DNA of 50,415 nt. Source: a bacterium. Its GTDB lineage: Bacteria > UBP14 > UBA6098 > JAFGQG01. The notes beneath the pieces are model-generated. The model had not been told where the DNA came from and searched no databases. It was given only the letters and a program-made list of their open reading frames with translations. Of the stretch, positions 28,467 through 37,305 are shown piece after piece (positions within the stretch are counted from its first letter, which is position 1; every line of letters begins with the position of its first letter). The stretch is from positions 1-50,415 of the forward strand of contig JAFGQG010000038.1 of assembly GCA_016935765.1 (NCBI GenBank), written 5' to 3'. A program made the translations under genes and the position numbers.

Positions 28467-31400
28467 ATGAAAAAATATCGGTTTTTATACGTTTGTTTGG
28501 TAATTTCAGTTCTTGCACCCTTAACTCTGGAAGCGTTTCATCAGGACGAAATCAGCCAGCAGAATTTCTATTCTTCATCCAGTATAGAAGAATATGAAAT
28601 CCTTGATTATCTGGATTCGAAAGAGCTGGCAGGCAGGGATCAGCTCTGGGAAAGCTTTTTAAAAAGATACCCCGGCAATTGGAAAGTAAGAATAAACGGG
28701 ATAAACGGTTTACCGCACAGGGTTTGGGGAGGCAGGATAGAATATTCTGATATGAAAGTAGGAGGACGCGAATCCATTATTGCGATCGCGGAGCGGTTTC
28801 TGAACGATAACTCGGCTTTGCTCAAATTAAACCGGAACGAGCTACGTTTATTCAACTGTGAGAAGCACGGTAAACTTTGGTATTTGCATTATGAGCAGGT
28901 TATTGAAGGCGTCCGGGTTTATCGATCGAGAGTGGATCTGCGTATTTTTGAAGATGGCGCGATAGTCTTGTTCGGAGCGAATCACAGACCGGGACTCGAG
29001 CTGGATTTAGAGCCTGCGATAAGCGAGCCAGAAGCAGTTAATCTCGCAATTGGGGACGTTGGTTTTCAGGTTGTCCAGCGTGATGAAAACACCGCTGAAA
29101 AAATGATCTATTCCCTGGTAGCCGAGGATATGTCATACGAAGACCACCTTGTCTGGAAGTTGAGTGTGAACACGGAATCTCCGCCCGGAAGCTGGTTGTA
29201 CATAATAGACGCGCATACGGGGGAAGTGCTTTTGAAGTACAATCAATATAGATTTTACGACCTTGAGGGCGATGTTACCGGGTGGGTAAAGCCTCACTAT
29301 TACGACGATGCTTCGGTCGAGGAGGAAATGAGTTATATTCGGTTGAATTACAATTCAGATGTAGCTTATGCCAACGTGAGAGGTTACTACTTTTTTGATG
29401 ATATCGACAACAATCCCCACACGCTTTCCTCGACTTTGGTAAGCCCTTATGTGGATGTGGATTATGAAGATGGCTCGGACGGATCCTTTTCAGCTTCAGT
29501 TTCAACCTCCGATTCTCCCTATGAAATCACCTGGAGCACAACTTATGCATTGGTTGACGAGATAAACGTGTTTTATCATACTAACTTTGTTCACGATTTT
29601 GTTAAACATACGTTGCATTATAATGGTATGGATTACCAGATGCCTGCGACCGTTCGGGTGGGGGATTCCTATGATAATGCTTACTGGGACGGTTATGGCA
29701 TCAATTTTGGTGAAGGGGGTTCATACTTCTGGAACCTGGCTCTATTCTGCGAGATCATATATCATGAATATACCCATGGGGTTACTCACTATATCTATCC
29801 CGAGGATGGTCTTCCCTATACCGGGCAATCCGGAGCGATGGACGAAGGATTTTCGGATTATTTCGCGTGTTCCATGACCGGAGACCCCCAGGTGGGGGAG
29901 CGGTGTTACCGTTCCAGCTCTTCGGAAATCATGCGTACTCTCGATAACATTCACAGTTATCCCTACAATTTTATCGGCGAGGTCCATCACGACGGCACTA
30001 TTTTCGGGGGAGCCCTCTGGGACCTGAGAGACGAGATCGGTCTGGAGATAACGGACAGCATTACCCACCAGGCTAGGTTCGGTTTTCCTGATAATTTTGA
30101 GGATTATATACCTGAGATACTCCTCGCGGATGACGATGATGGCGATGTCGATAACGGTACCCCGCATATCAGACCAATCCTGGAGCATTTTGATTTCCAT
30201 GGAATAGGACCCGGATACACTTTTGAATTTGACCATGACCCGCTTCCCGACACCGAAGATTCAGTTCATGATTATCATTTCACCGCAACTTTGCTGCATG
30301 TGATAGGTATGCTGCCCGAATCAACATTCGTTTATTATTCGGTGGACGATGGCAGCACCTGGGAACATCAGATATTGACATACCATGGCTCAGATGAGTT
30401 CGAGGGCTATATCCCTGCTCAACCATACGGCACTACTGTGAAGTACTTCCTGAAGAGCCAGGATGTGAGTTATGAGATAGCATATTCACCTACTTCAGGT
30501 TCGGTATCACCACATATTTTTAACGTGGGTCTTGACACTGAAAACCCGACGATAGTGCATTCTCCGTTACCCGATCAATCGTTGATAAGCTGGCCGGCAA
30601 TGGTACGGTGCGAAGTCAGAGACAATCTGGGGATTGCTGAAGTGAACTGCGGGATACTTATCAACTCTGTCAGTTATCCGGACATCGAAATGACCAGGGT
30701 CGAGGGCACGGATGAGTATAGAGGGAGTATTAATTACGCGGTGGAGGTCGGTGATATTGTCGAGTACCAGATCGAGGCTATCGATGCTTCGGCAGCCGGG
30801 AATACCACTTATTTTCACCCCGTTCTCTATTTCAGCTTTGAAATATTATCGTATTATTTAGAGCCTATGGAGTATATCTGGCTGCCTTATTTCAGCTATA
30901 ACCATACCGAGGGACACCCTGATACGATGCAGACTTACGGGAATCAATGGCATTTAAGCGGTGTAAGGAACCATACTGCCGGTGGCTCCCGCTGCTGGAA
31001 ATGCGGCGCTTATGACCTATCGGAGTATGAGAACCTTCTCGATGCCGCCTTAGTTTCCCCCTACCTTCGACTCGGATCAAATTCCAGGCTCTTCTTCTGG
31101 CAATATATCGAAGCCGAAACAAGCAGAGCCCATTCCGGTCGCTGCTACGATGGCGGAATCGTCGAGATCACTACTGACGCAGGAGACAGTTGGGAACAGA
31201 TCACCCCTGAAGAGGGATACCCATTTACTATAAGAGACGGCTCTATTAACGGTCCTTTTTATGAAATGACACCGTGTTTTTCAGGACTCAGGTACTGGGA
31301 GCAGCAGGAGTTCAATCTTTCCGAGTATACTGGTATCGTCCAGATCCGCTGGCGGTTTGGAACCGATGGAGCAGTGAGCAGGGAGGGCTGGTACATCGAT

Positions 31401-31742
31401 GATGTTAAGGTCGAATCGGAATCAGTGTTTGTGATGGACCATGAAGGTGTCTGGAAACCCGCAAAGGTGGAACTTCGCCAGAATTTCCCAAACCCTTTTA
31501 ACTCAATGACTTCCATAACTGCCCATTATGAACTGCAAGAGGAAATTAAACTCCGGATATTTGATATCTTAGGGAATATGGTGAGGGAATTTAAGATAAC
31601 CCCTGAAGCGAATAAGAATAATTACGAAGTTCTCTGGAATGGTGAGAATGATAACGGCGTGGAAGTCCCATCTGGGGTCTATTTCTATAGACTGGACTCG
31701 CAAAAACACTCTGAAAGCAGAAAATGCTTATTGATCAGGTAA
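28467..31742 (+). CDS. Secreted thermolysin/fungalysin-like (M4/M36) metalloprotease with T9SS sorting domain
   Basis: About 1091 residues with a signal peptide. The start at 28467 is six bases from GAAAGGA; the ATG at 28461 is too close to it. An FTP/PepSY-type propeptide covers roughly residues 80-260 (ELRLFNCEKHGKLWYLHYEQ). The catalytic motif HEYTH is at 433-437, with the third zinc ligand E460 in GAMDEGFSDYF. The HEYTHG form fits both M4 and M36, and I cannot separate them. Ig-like and MAM-like modules follow (GWYIDDVKVES). The C-terminus has NFPNPFNSMTSITAHYEL and ends in CLLIR, a T9SS sorting domain. The enzyme is probably secreted as a zymogen and activated by propeptide removal. Confidence 0.93.
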   Translation: MKKYRFLYVCLVISVLAPLTLEAFHQDEISQQNFYSSSSIEEYEILDYLDSKELAGRDQLWESFLKRYPGNWKVRINGINGLPHRVWGGRIEYSDMKVGGRESIIAIAERFLNDNSALLKLNRNELRLFNCEKHGKLWYLHYEQVIEGVRVYRSRVDLRIFEDGAIVLFGANHRPGLELDLEPAISEPEAVNLAIGDVGFQVVQRDENTAEKMIYSLVAEDMSYEDHLVWKLSVNTESPPGSWLYIIDAHTGEVLLKYNQYRFYDLEGDVTGWVKPHYYDDASVEEEMSYIRLNYNSDVAYANVRGYYFFDDIDNNPHTLSSTLVSPYVDVDYEDGSDGSFSASVSTSDSPYEITWSTTYALVDEINVFYHTNFVHDFVKHTLHYNGMDYQMPATVRVGDSYDNAYWDGYGINFGEGGSYFWNLALFCEIIYHEYTHGVTHYIYPEDGLPYTGQSGAMDEGFSDYFACSMTGDPQVGERCYRSSSSEIMRTLDNIHSYPYNFIGEVHHDGTIFGGALWDLRDEIGLEITDSITHQARFGFPDNFEDYIPEILLADDDDGDVDNGTPHIRPILEHFDFHGIGPGYTFEFDHDPLPDTEDSVHDYHFTATLLHVIGMLPESTFVYYSVDDGSTWEHQILTYHGSDEFEGYIPAQPYGTTVKYFLKSQDVSYEIAYSPTSGSVSPHIFNVGLDTENPTIVHSPLPDQSLISWPAMVRCEVRDNLGIAEVNCGILINSVSYPDIEMTRVEGTDEYRGSINYAVEVGDIVEYQIEAIDASAAGNTTYFHPVLYFSFEILSYYLEPMEYIWLPYFSYNHTEGHPDTMQTYGNQWHLSGVRNHTAGGSRCWKCGAYDLSEYENLLDAALVSPYLRLGSNSRLFFWQYIEAETSRAHSGRCYDGGIVEITTDAGDSWEQITPEEGYPFTIRDGSINGPFYEMTPCFSGLRYWEQQEFNLSEYTGIVQIRWRFGTDGAVSREGWYIDDVKVESESVFVMDHEGVWKPAKVELRQNFPNPFNSMTSITAHYELQEEIKLRIFDILGNMVREFKITPEANKNNYEVLWNGENDNGVEVPSGVYFYRLDSQKHSESRKCLLIR

Positions 31743-31916
31743 GAAATAAGCATGGGTTAGTGACGGACTTTTTATATTATTTAACTTGCTATATTTAGCA
31801 GATTGGTTTTAATTGTAGATTGTTTTAATTATTTGGATGTAATGACTATGTTATCTTATTTATATTAAAGCAGTTATCCATATCATATTATACTAATTAT
31901 TAAGTGATAATAGCAA

Positions 31917-31935
31917 TTAATTGATAATCAATTAA
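31917..31935. promoter_or_regulatory. Perfect 19-bp palindrome, operator candidate
   Basis: TTAATTGATAATCAATTAA reads the same on both strands around a central A/T. It ends 26 bases before the ATG of the DUF2279-like gene, where a repressor could block initiation. All but two bases are A/T, so chance remains possible. Confidence 0.4.
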
Positions 31936-31961
31936 ATAAGACAAAATAGAAATTTTATCAG

Positions 31962-32840
31962 ATGTTGAAAATATCAGCTATAATTCTTGTAATTTTAACT
32001 TTAAGTTACCCCATTATCTGTTTTGCAGACAATGGAATAGAGAAATTTGATTCTACTGGTAGCATAAGTAAATCAAGTGGTTTATTAAATGTAAAATTAC
32101 CTTCGTTTCTTCAAACACCCGAAAAGATAGAAGCCTGGAGATGCGGAGTTTATGGAGCTTTACTTGTTAGTGCGACATACTACGCATTCACTAATATGGA
32201 TGAAGTATGGGGACAATCATCCGGTGATTTCCATTACAAGAACCACGATTGGAATGATGACAGGCTGGCTTTTACCGACGAAGTGAGTCACATGCTGGTA
32301 AGTTATAAGCTGACCCAGGCTTGTAAAGGTTTATTTTCATGGTGCGGTTTTTCTCCCAGGATATCCCGAATATGCGGCGCGAGCGGGGCTGCAATCTGGA
32401 TGACAGCAGTTGAATACCCCATCGACGCTTATAATCCCAAGCAGGGATTTGGCTGGTCTGACATGGTATTCAATTTTATGGGAATAAGCTTTGCTACACT
32501 TCGAGACCGGTATCCCTGGGCTTACAGATTCGACCTCAAGCTGTCTTTAGAGAGTCTGGATTACTTTGCGAATACCATAGTCGCAATGACCCTGGAGGAA
32601 AACAATAATTATATATATTGGCTAACATACCAGCCATACAGGGAGAAACTTCCCTTCCACGTCGGTTTTGGTTACTCTGGTAAAATGGCGGATACAGGTA
32701 AAAGGGAGGCTGCACCCCAGGGCTTCATTGGTGTGGGAATCTCGTTGTCCGATCTGACGCCGATCCTGGGTAAAGATTGGGGCAAATTCCTCGGGAATTT
32801 TGGGTTTTATTCTTTTTCTCTATATGTCGAGATATTTTGA
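31962..32840 (+). CDS. DUF2279/YfiM-like membrane protein
   Basis: 292 residues. The signal peptide (MLKISAIILVILTLSYPIICFA) is followed by a hydrophobic segment near 65 and by DDRLAFTDEVSHMLVSYKLT, then SGAAIWMTAVEYPIDAYNP and FGWSDMVFNFMGISFA. The spacing of a DE/DK-x-x-H segment, a Gly-rich helix with an acidic residue and a W-S-D motif recalls DUF2279 (YfiM) proteins, which are envelope proteins of unknown function. The C-terminal part looks like beta strands (FHVGFGYSGKMA; GFIGVGISL). There is no good ribosome-binding site before the ATG. Its 3' end overlaps the convergent MFS gene by 34 bases. The family call is from memory of the pattern. Confidence 0.6.
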   Translation: MLKISAIILVILTLSYPIICFADNGIEKFDSTGSISKSSGLLNVKLPSFLQTPEKIEAWRCGVYGALLVSATYYAFTNMDEVWGQSSGDFHYKNHDWNDDRLAFTDEVSHMLVSYKLTQACKGLFSWCGFSPRISRICGASGAAIWMTAVEYPIDAYNPKQGFGWSDMVFNFMGISFATLRDRYPWAYRFDLKLSLESLDYFANTIVAMTLEENNNYIYWLTYQPYREKLPFHVGFGYSGKMADTGKREAAPQGFIGVGISLSDLTPILGKDWGKFLGNFGFYSFSLYVEIF

Positions 32841-34024
32841 TAGTGTGGTTTTTGAAAAAACAGGAAGAGAAGAAGAGCTGCGATTGCCAGAACTCCAGCG
32901 AAAGCAAAACTGACTGGCGCTCCAAACCGTGTTTCCCAGATAATTCCCGCAATGGGGCTGGCAAGAAAGTTACCTAAACCTTCTGCAGTGTTATAAACTC
33001 CCATAGCAGTACCTTTCAATTCAGGCGGAGTCAGCAGCGCGGTGTGAGTTTTTGTCTGAACTGTTATTATACTTTGCGTAAAACCGTAGAGCATGATCAG
33101 GATCCAGGGAAGGATCATTCCTCTTCCCAGGGTGAATCCCAGGTTCATCAGGATAAAAACTGCAAGACCCAATGGAATGATAGTGTATGTAGAAAATTTA
33201 TCAACCAATTTTCCGGCTATTTGAGAGGAAGCCATGTAAGTTAAGTTATAGACCAGATAGAGTATTATGGTTGAAATCACGGCATTCCTGGAAAGCAGCT
33301 CGCCGGTTCCCCAGCCAAGCATATCCTTAGCCCTTAGTAGAAAGAACATGTAACTGAAATTAGCAAGAGCGATAAGAAATGAGATAGCGATAAAGATTTT
33401 GAACTGAGGGGGAAATTGTTTAAAGTTAAAAGAAATCTTCCTTTTTTTGGTTTGTACGCATTTTCTTTCACGAAGCATTAAAGCGACGAAGCTGCCTAAA
33501 ATTCCGGGTATTCCTGCCAGGAGAAAAATCACCTTGAAATTCGGCTGTTTATAAAGCAGGATTACTATCAGGACCAGCAGTGTGCCTATCGTCGCTCCCA
33601 GTTTGTCCATCGCTTTCACAAAGCCAAACGCGGACCCGCTTTTCCCTTCCCTGCAGCTTTCCGCAATGAAGGCGTCCCTGGCTGCTTTCCTGATTCCGTT
33701 ACCGATCCTATCGCTCAATCTGACCGTAAATGCCCCGAACCATGAATGAGCGAACGCGTATAAAGGCTTGACCATATTAGAGAACAGGTACCCTATGAAT
33801 ATAAAAGGTTTTCTCTTACCAGCTTTATCCGATATCCAACCGAATAATGTTTTGAGTAGAGCTGCCGATACATCGCTGATACCTTCTATAATCCCAATGG
33901 CGTATCCAGTAGCGCCGATGCTTACCAGAAAGAGTGGAAGGATAGGCAATATCATGCGGCTCGAAACATCTGTAAACATACTGATGATGCCAAGTAACTT
34001 GATATTTCGGGCTCGTTTTTTCAT
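32807..34024 (-). CDS. Major facilitator superfamily transporter
   Basis: About 405 residues with 12 predicted membrane helices. MFS motif A is present between helices 2 and 3 (GWISDKAGKRKP), and a related RLSDRIGNGIRKAARDAFIAE segment follows helix 4, as in the family that includes multidrug-type exporters. The substrate is unknown. I choose the ATG at 34024; an in-frame TTG at 34036 has no ribosome-binding site. The stop lies inside the 3' end of the DUF2279-like gene on the other strand. A sigma-70-like promoter lies just upstream. Confidence 0.9.
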   Translation of the reverse strand: MKKRARNIKLLGIISMFTDVSSRMILPILPLFLVSIGATGYAIGIIEGISDVSAALLKTLFGWISDKAGKRKPFIFIGYLFSNMVKPLYAFAHSWFGAFTVRLSDRIGNGIRKAARDAFIAESCREGKSGSAFGFVKAMDKLGATIGTLLVLIVILLYKQPNFKVIFLLAGIPGILGSFVALMLRERKCVQTKKRKISFNFKQFPPQFKIFIAISFLIALANFSYMFFLLRAKDMLGWGTGELLSRNAVISTIILYLVYNLTYMASSQIAGKLVDKFSTYTIIPLGLAVFILMNLGFTLGRGMILPWILIMLYGFTQSIITVQTKTHTALLTPPELKGTAMGVYNTAEGLGNFLASPIAGIIWETRFGAPVSFAFAGVLAIAALLLFLFFQKPHYQNISTYREKE

Positions 34025-34046
34025 AAATAATTCCAATTTACTAAAA

Positions 34047-34082
34047 AAAATATTGTATTTTGTGAATGTGTCAATATATTGA
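34047..34082 (-). promoter_or_regulatory. Promoter of the MFS gene with an overlapping palindrome
   Basis: On the minus strand TTGACA (34074-34069) and TATTTT (34052-34047) are 16 bases apart, 23 bases before the MFS start. A perfect palindrome, TCAATATATTGA (34071-34082), overlaps the -35 box and is a possible operator. Confidence 0.45.
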
Positions 34083-34179
34083 TATTAAATTTTTTGATTG
34101 ACCTTTTTATAAAGTAATGTTTATTCAAATATAGAGGTTAATTTGAAAGAGAGTAATCGCAGAGGTTATCAGTTTTATG

Positions 34180-34313
34180 TATAATGATGGATTTCATATA
34201 GTTAGTAACCGATGCGAGACCGGTAATTTAACACCGGAAGGGATTTATAATAAAGCATTTTCTATAATTTCCCGGTTTGGAGAAAAAAGCAACCCCAGAA
34301 GAGAGGTATGATC
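34180..34313 (+). promoter_or_regulatory. TATAAT box and structured 5' leader of a T9SS cargo gene
   Basis: TATAAT at 34180-34185 could start a leader of ~120 bases. It contains the hairpin CCGGT-8 nt-ACCGG and a second, longer helix in which GGGA pairs with TCCC and TTATA with TATAA. These are followed by purine-rich sequence and the ribosome-binding site. I compared it with common riboswitch consensus patterns from memory and found no match. Confidence 0.35.
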
Positions 34314-37295
34314 ATGAATATTAACAACAAGTTTCTCATTTTAGCATTAACCGCACTAGTGTTCGGTTCGGTCAGTTTGTGTCTCGCTGGTGGTGGTCCC
34401 GATGAATATGGATATGTGTGGGAGGATGACTCCAGCGCGAGCGTAGATTACGAGTGGGTCGATACTATCGGAGCCACAAAAACTTTATTGACAGGCGATG
34501 ATGAAGATATCTTTATCAGTATTCCGTTCGTGTTTAGTTTCTACGGGGAAGAATGCAGTACCGCGTACGCGAGTTCAAATGGTATTTTAGCCTTCGCTGA
34601 TACTATTTCCACGGAGTTCCGAAACGATCCAATACCAAACGCTGACCAGCCCAATAACGCCATTTATGTCTATTGGGATGATGGTAATGTCAGGGGAGAA
34701 TCCTACAATTCCTTTGTTTTTACCAAGCTGGAAGGGGTAGCTCCAAACAGGAGATTTACCGTCATCTGGAGCAACATTTTCTTTCCCTACAGCGCTACTA
34801 CAAATCCCGCCACTTTCGAAGTTACTCTCTTCGAAAATGATACGACAGATGGCGATATTCTGCTGCAATACAAGGATGTTGAAGTGGAAGATGATTGGTA
34901 TTCCTACGGGAATTCAGCTTCAATCGGTATCGAAAACATCGGTGGGACTATCGGTCTGGGCATATCATACAACCATTCATCGCTGAGAAACGAAATGGCG
35001 ATTAAAATTACCAAGATGCCATTGGATTATGATCTTACAGTAACAAAGGTACTCGTTCCTTATGATATGGGATTGGTTGGATTCGAGACTGCGCCTTCTG
35101 TAGTAATAAGGAACAATGGTATGTACCACATGTCCGACGCCGTTGCGACTTTGATCCTTGAAGGCGATCTTGGAGGCGTAGTATATGATGAAGAGATGTT
35201 CATTACGGTCCTTAGCGGGGAGACTGATACGATTATTTTCCCGGATTGGACACCTTCGATGATAGATTCAGTAAAGATAACTGCTGATGTAAACCACGTT
35301 AGGGATAGATATCCAACGAACGATACCTTGGAAGGGCATATTAACGTATATGAGCATATTTCTGAAGGGGGTCCTGATTCTTATGGTTACATGTGGAGGG
35401 ATTCATATCACCCCGAGGGACCAGAATATACACCGATAGATATAACGGGTGCGGTATTATTCGGTTTTTCCGGGGATGATGCCCGGGACACCCTGCCTTT
35501 GCCGTTTTCATTCAATTTCTATGGCGAAGATTATGATACCTTATATATCTCGTCAAATGGATTCCTTTCCGTTTTTCCGCTTACATCATCATCTTATATC
35601 AATTATTGTCTGCCGGACCTTTCTGAGCCAAATGGTCTGATCTGCCCTTACTGGGATGATCTGAACATTAATGATACTCTACCGGAACCTTCAGGGATAT
35701 ACTTAAAATCGGAAGGGACCACTCCTGAAAGAAAATTTCATATCATTTTTTGGAACATATATGCGCCTTACTTTTCTGAGAGCGACAAGGTTACTTTCGA
35801 AGTTATTATTTGTGAGGATAATTCAATGATATTCAACTACAAGAATGCCGAAACTCCTTCCTATATCGATTACTCCTGGGGAAGGTCAGCGAGTATTGGA
35901 ATTGAAAACCAGGATGCTACAGCGGGTTTGAGTTACGAATGCGATGGTTCGCCTGAGGGAAATATTGTGTTCTCGGAATTCTCGATTATGTTTTTTCCTG
36001 GTCTTGAAGACCTGACTGCCCCCACAATTTCTCATACGCCGGTTGAAGTTTATTATGAGGGTGCGGAACCTTTCGTGTTCACTACGAACATTACCGATGT
36101 TTCAGGTGTTTCTCAGGATTCCATGTATTGGCGCGTTGGCGGAGCCTTCTCTGCAGTAGCTCCTGATTCGGTAGTAGGCGCAGCGCATTATTATTCCATC
36201 TCTCCCGCAATTGACGGTCGGCTGATCGAGTATTATTTCGCAGCAGTGGATGCTTCCTCATACTCCAACCGGGGCACTTTGCCAGCCACCGCTCCGGCTG
36301 CTCTCTTCTCAGCAGTGATCAAGGATCCTCACTTCTTCGGACCAGGCTCAGGCGGCTACTATTACGTGGATTCTTACTCTGATAGCGCCAGAGCCCCCGA
36401 ATACAATTGGATAGAGATCGACCCCGACGAAGGCGGTTTCGGAACCAACCTGGCGATCGACGATGACGATGTTTCGGAAACAATTGCCTTACATTCTGAA
36501 TTCAACTTCTACGGCACCTTCTATTCAAATTTGAAAATCGGTGTGAATGGCTGGATATCGTTCGATACGACTATAACCGAAGACCCATTCGTCTTCTCGG
36601 CTATACCGAATTCCGAAGCGCCCAATACTATCCTGTGCCCTTGGTGGTCTGATCTTGCCCGTGGAACCGGAGCGCTAATGGGTGAAATACTCTACTACGA
36701 CGATGCAGTGAATAATCTGTTCATTGTTGAGTGGAAAAGAGTTATTAGCGTCGAAGCTATTATTCACACCATAACGTTCGAGGCTATTTTAAACCTTGAC
36801 CCGGACGCCCCCGATCCTGAGATAAAATACCAGTATAAAACCATCAACGGTGTTTTTGAAGGCGCTACGGTAGGTATTGAGAACGAGTCGGGAGAGAACG
36901 GACTGCAGTATTTTCACGACGGTGTTCCAGCAAACGTCGGAATACCATCAGACTCACTCGCGGTTCTATTTTATAACCCCTTGCTTTACGTGGACGACAA
37001 ATTATCGAGTATTCCGGATAAATTCAGCATATTCCAGAACTATCCTAATCCTTTCAACGCGGCAACCAGCTTTAAATATGCCATCCCTGAACAGGGTAGA
37101 GTATTCCTGAGAATCTTCGATATTACAGGAAGAGAGGTATGCTCGCATGATCTCGGGTACAGGAAACCAGGCGTACATGAATTTGTATGGCGCGGAAACG
37201 ATGATAGGGGCAGAAACCTTAATTCCGGAATATATTTTGCTACGGTGCAATACAATGATTTCAGTTTATCACAGAAGATTTTGCTGATAAAATAG
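34314..37295 (+). CDS. Secreted protein with three repeated beta domains and T9SS sorting domain
   Basis: About 993 residues. The ATG at 34314 is seven bases from GAGAGG; an ATG at 34308 is too close. After the signal peptide (cleavage near CLAGG) a ~200-residue domain occurs three times, beginning near residues 27 (GPDEYGYVWEDD), 352 (GPDSYGYMWRDS) and 676 (GPGSGGYYYVDS). Each has an F-x-F-Y-G-E/T motif, an SSNG or GVNGW turn and a PWWSDL/YWDDxN segment. CARDB/Ig-like spacers lie between them. The C-terminus carries QNYPNPFNAATSF (near 908) and ends in KILLIK. Function unknown; surface binding is likely. The next gene starts ten bases after the stop. Confidence 0.88.
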   Translation: MNINNKFLILALTALVFGSVSLCLAGGGPDEYGYVWEDDSSASVDYEWVDTIGATKTLLTGDDEDIFISIPFVFSFYGEECSTAYASSNGILAFADTISTEFRNDPIPNADQPNNAIYVYWDDGNVRGESYNSFVFTKLEGVAPNRRFTVIWSNIFFPYSATTNPATFEVTLFENDTTDGDILLQYKDVEVEDDWYSYGNSASIGIENIGGTIGLGISYNHSSLRNEMAIKITKMPLDYDLTVTKVLVPYDMGLVGFETAPSVVIRNNGMYHMSDAVATLILEGDLGGVVYDEEMFITVLSGETDTIIFPDWTPSMIDSVKITADVNHVRDRYPTNDTLEGHINVYEHISEGGPDSYGYMWRDSYHPEGPEYTPIDITGAVLFGFSGDDARDTLPLPFSFNFYGEDYDTLYISSNGFLSVFPLTSSSYINYCLPDLSEPNGLICPYWDDLNINDTLPEPSGIYLKSEGTTPERKFHIIFWNIYAPYFSESDKVTFEVIICEDNSMIFNYKNAETPSYIDYSWGRSASIGIENQDATAGLSYECDGSPEGNIVFSEFSIMFFPGLEDLTAPTISHTPVEVYYEGAEPFVFTTNITDVSGVSQDSMYWRVGGAFSAVAPDSVVGAAHYYSISPAIDGRLIEYYFAAVDASSYSNRGTLPATAPAALFSAVIKDPHFFGPGSGGYYYVDSYSDSARAPEYNWIEIDPDEGGFGTNLAIDDDDVSETIALHSEFNFYGTFYSNLKIGVNGWISFDTTITEDPFVFSAIPNSEAPNTILCPWWSDLARGTGALMGEILYYDDAVNNLFIVEWKRVISVEAIIHTITFEAILNLDPDAPDPEIKYQYKTINGVFEGATVGIENESGENGLQYFHDGVPANVGIPSDSLAVLFYNPLLYVDDKLSSIPDKFSIFQNYPNPFNAATSFKYAIPEQGRVFLRIFDITGREVCSHDLGYRKPGVHEFVWRGNDDRGRNLNSGIYFATVQYNDFSLSQKILLIK

Positions 37296-37305
37296 GTTTT
37301 ATCTG

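Noticed and set aside
34190..34313. Cyclic-di-GMP or SAM riboswitch in the leader
   Set aside because: The conserved core sequences of these classes, as I remember them, are absent, although hairpins are present.
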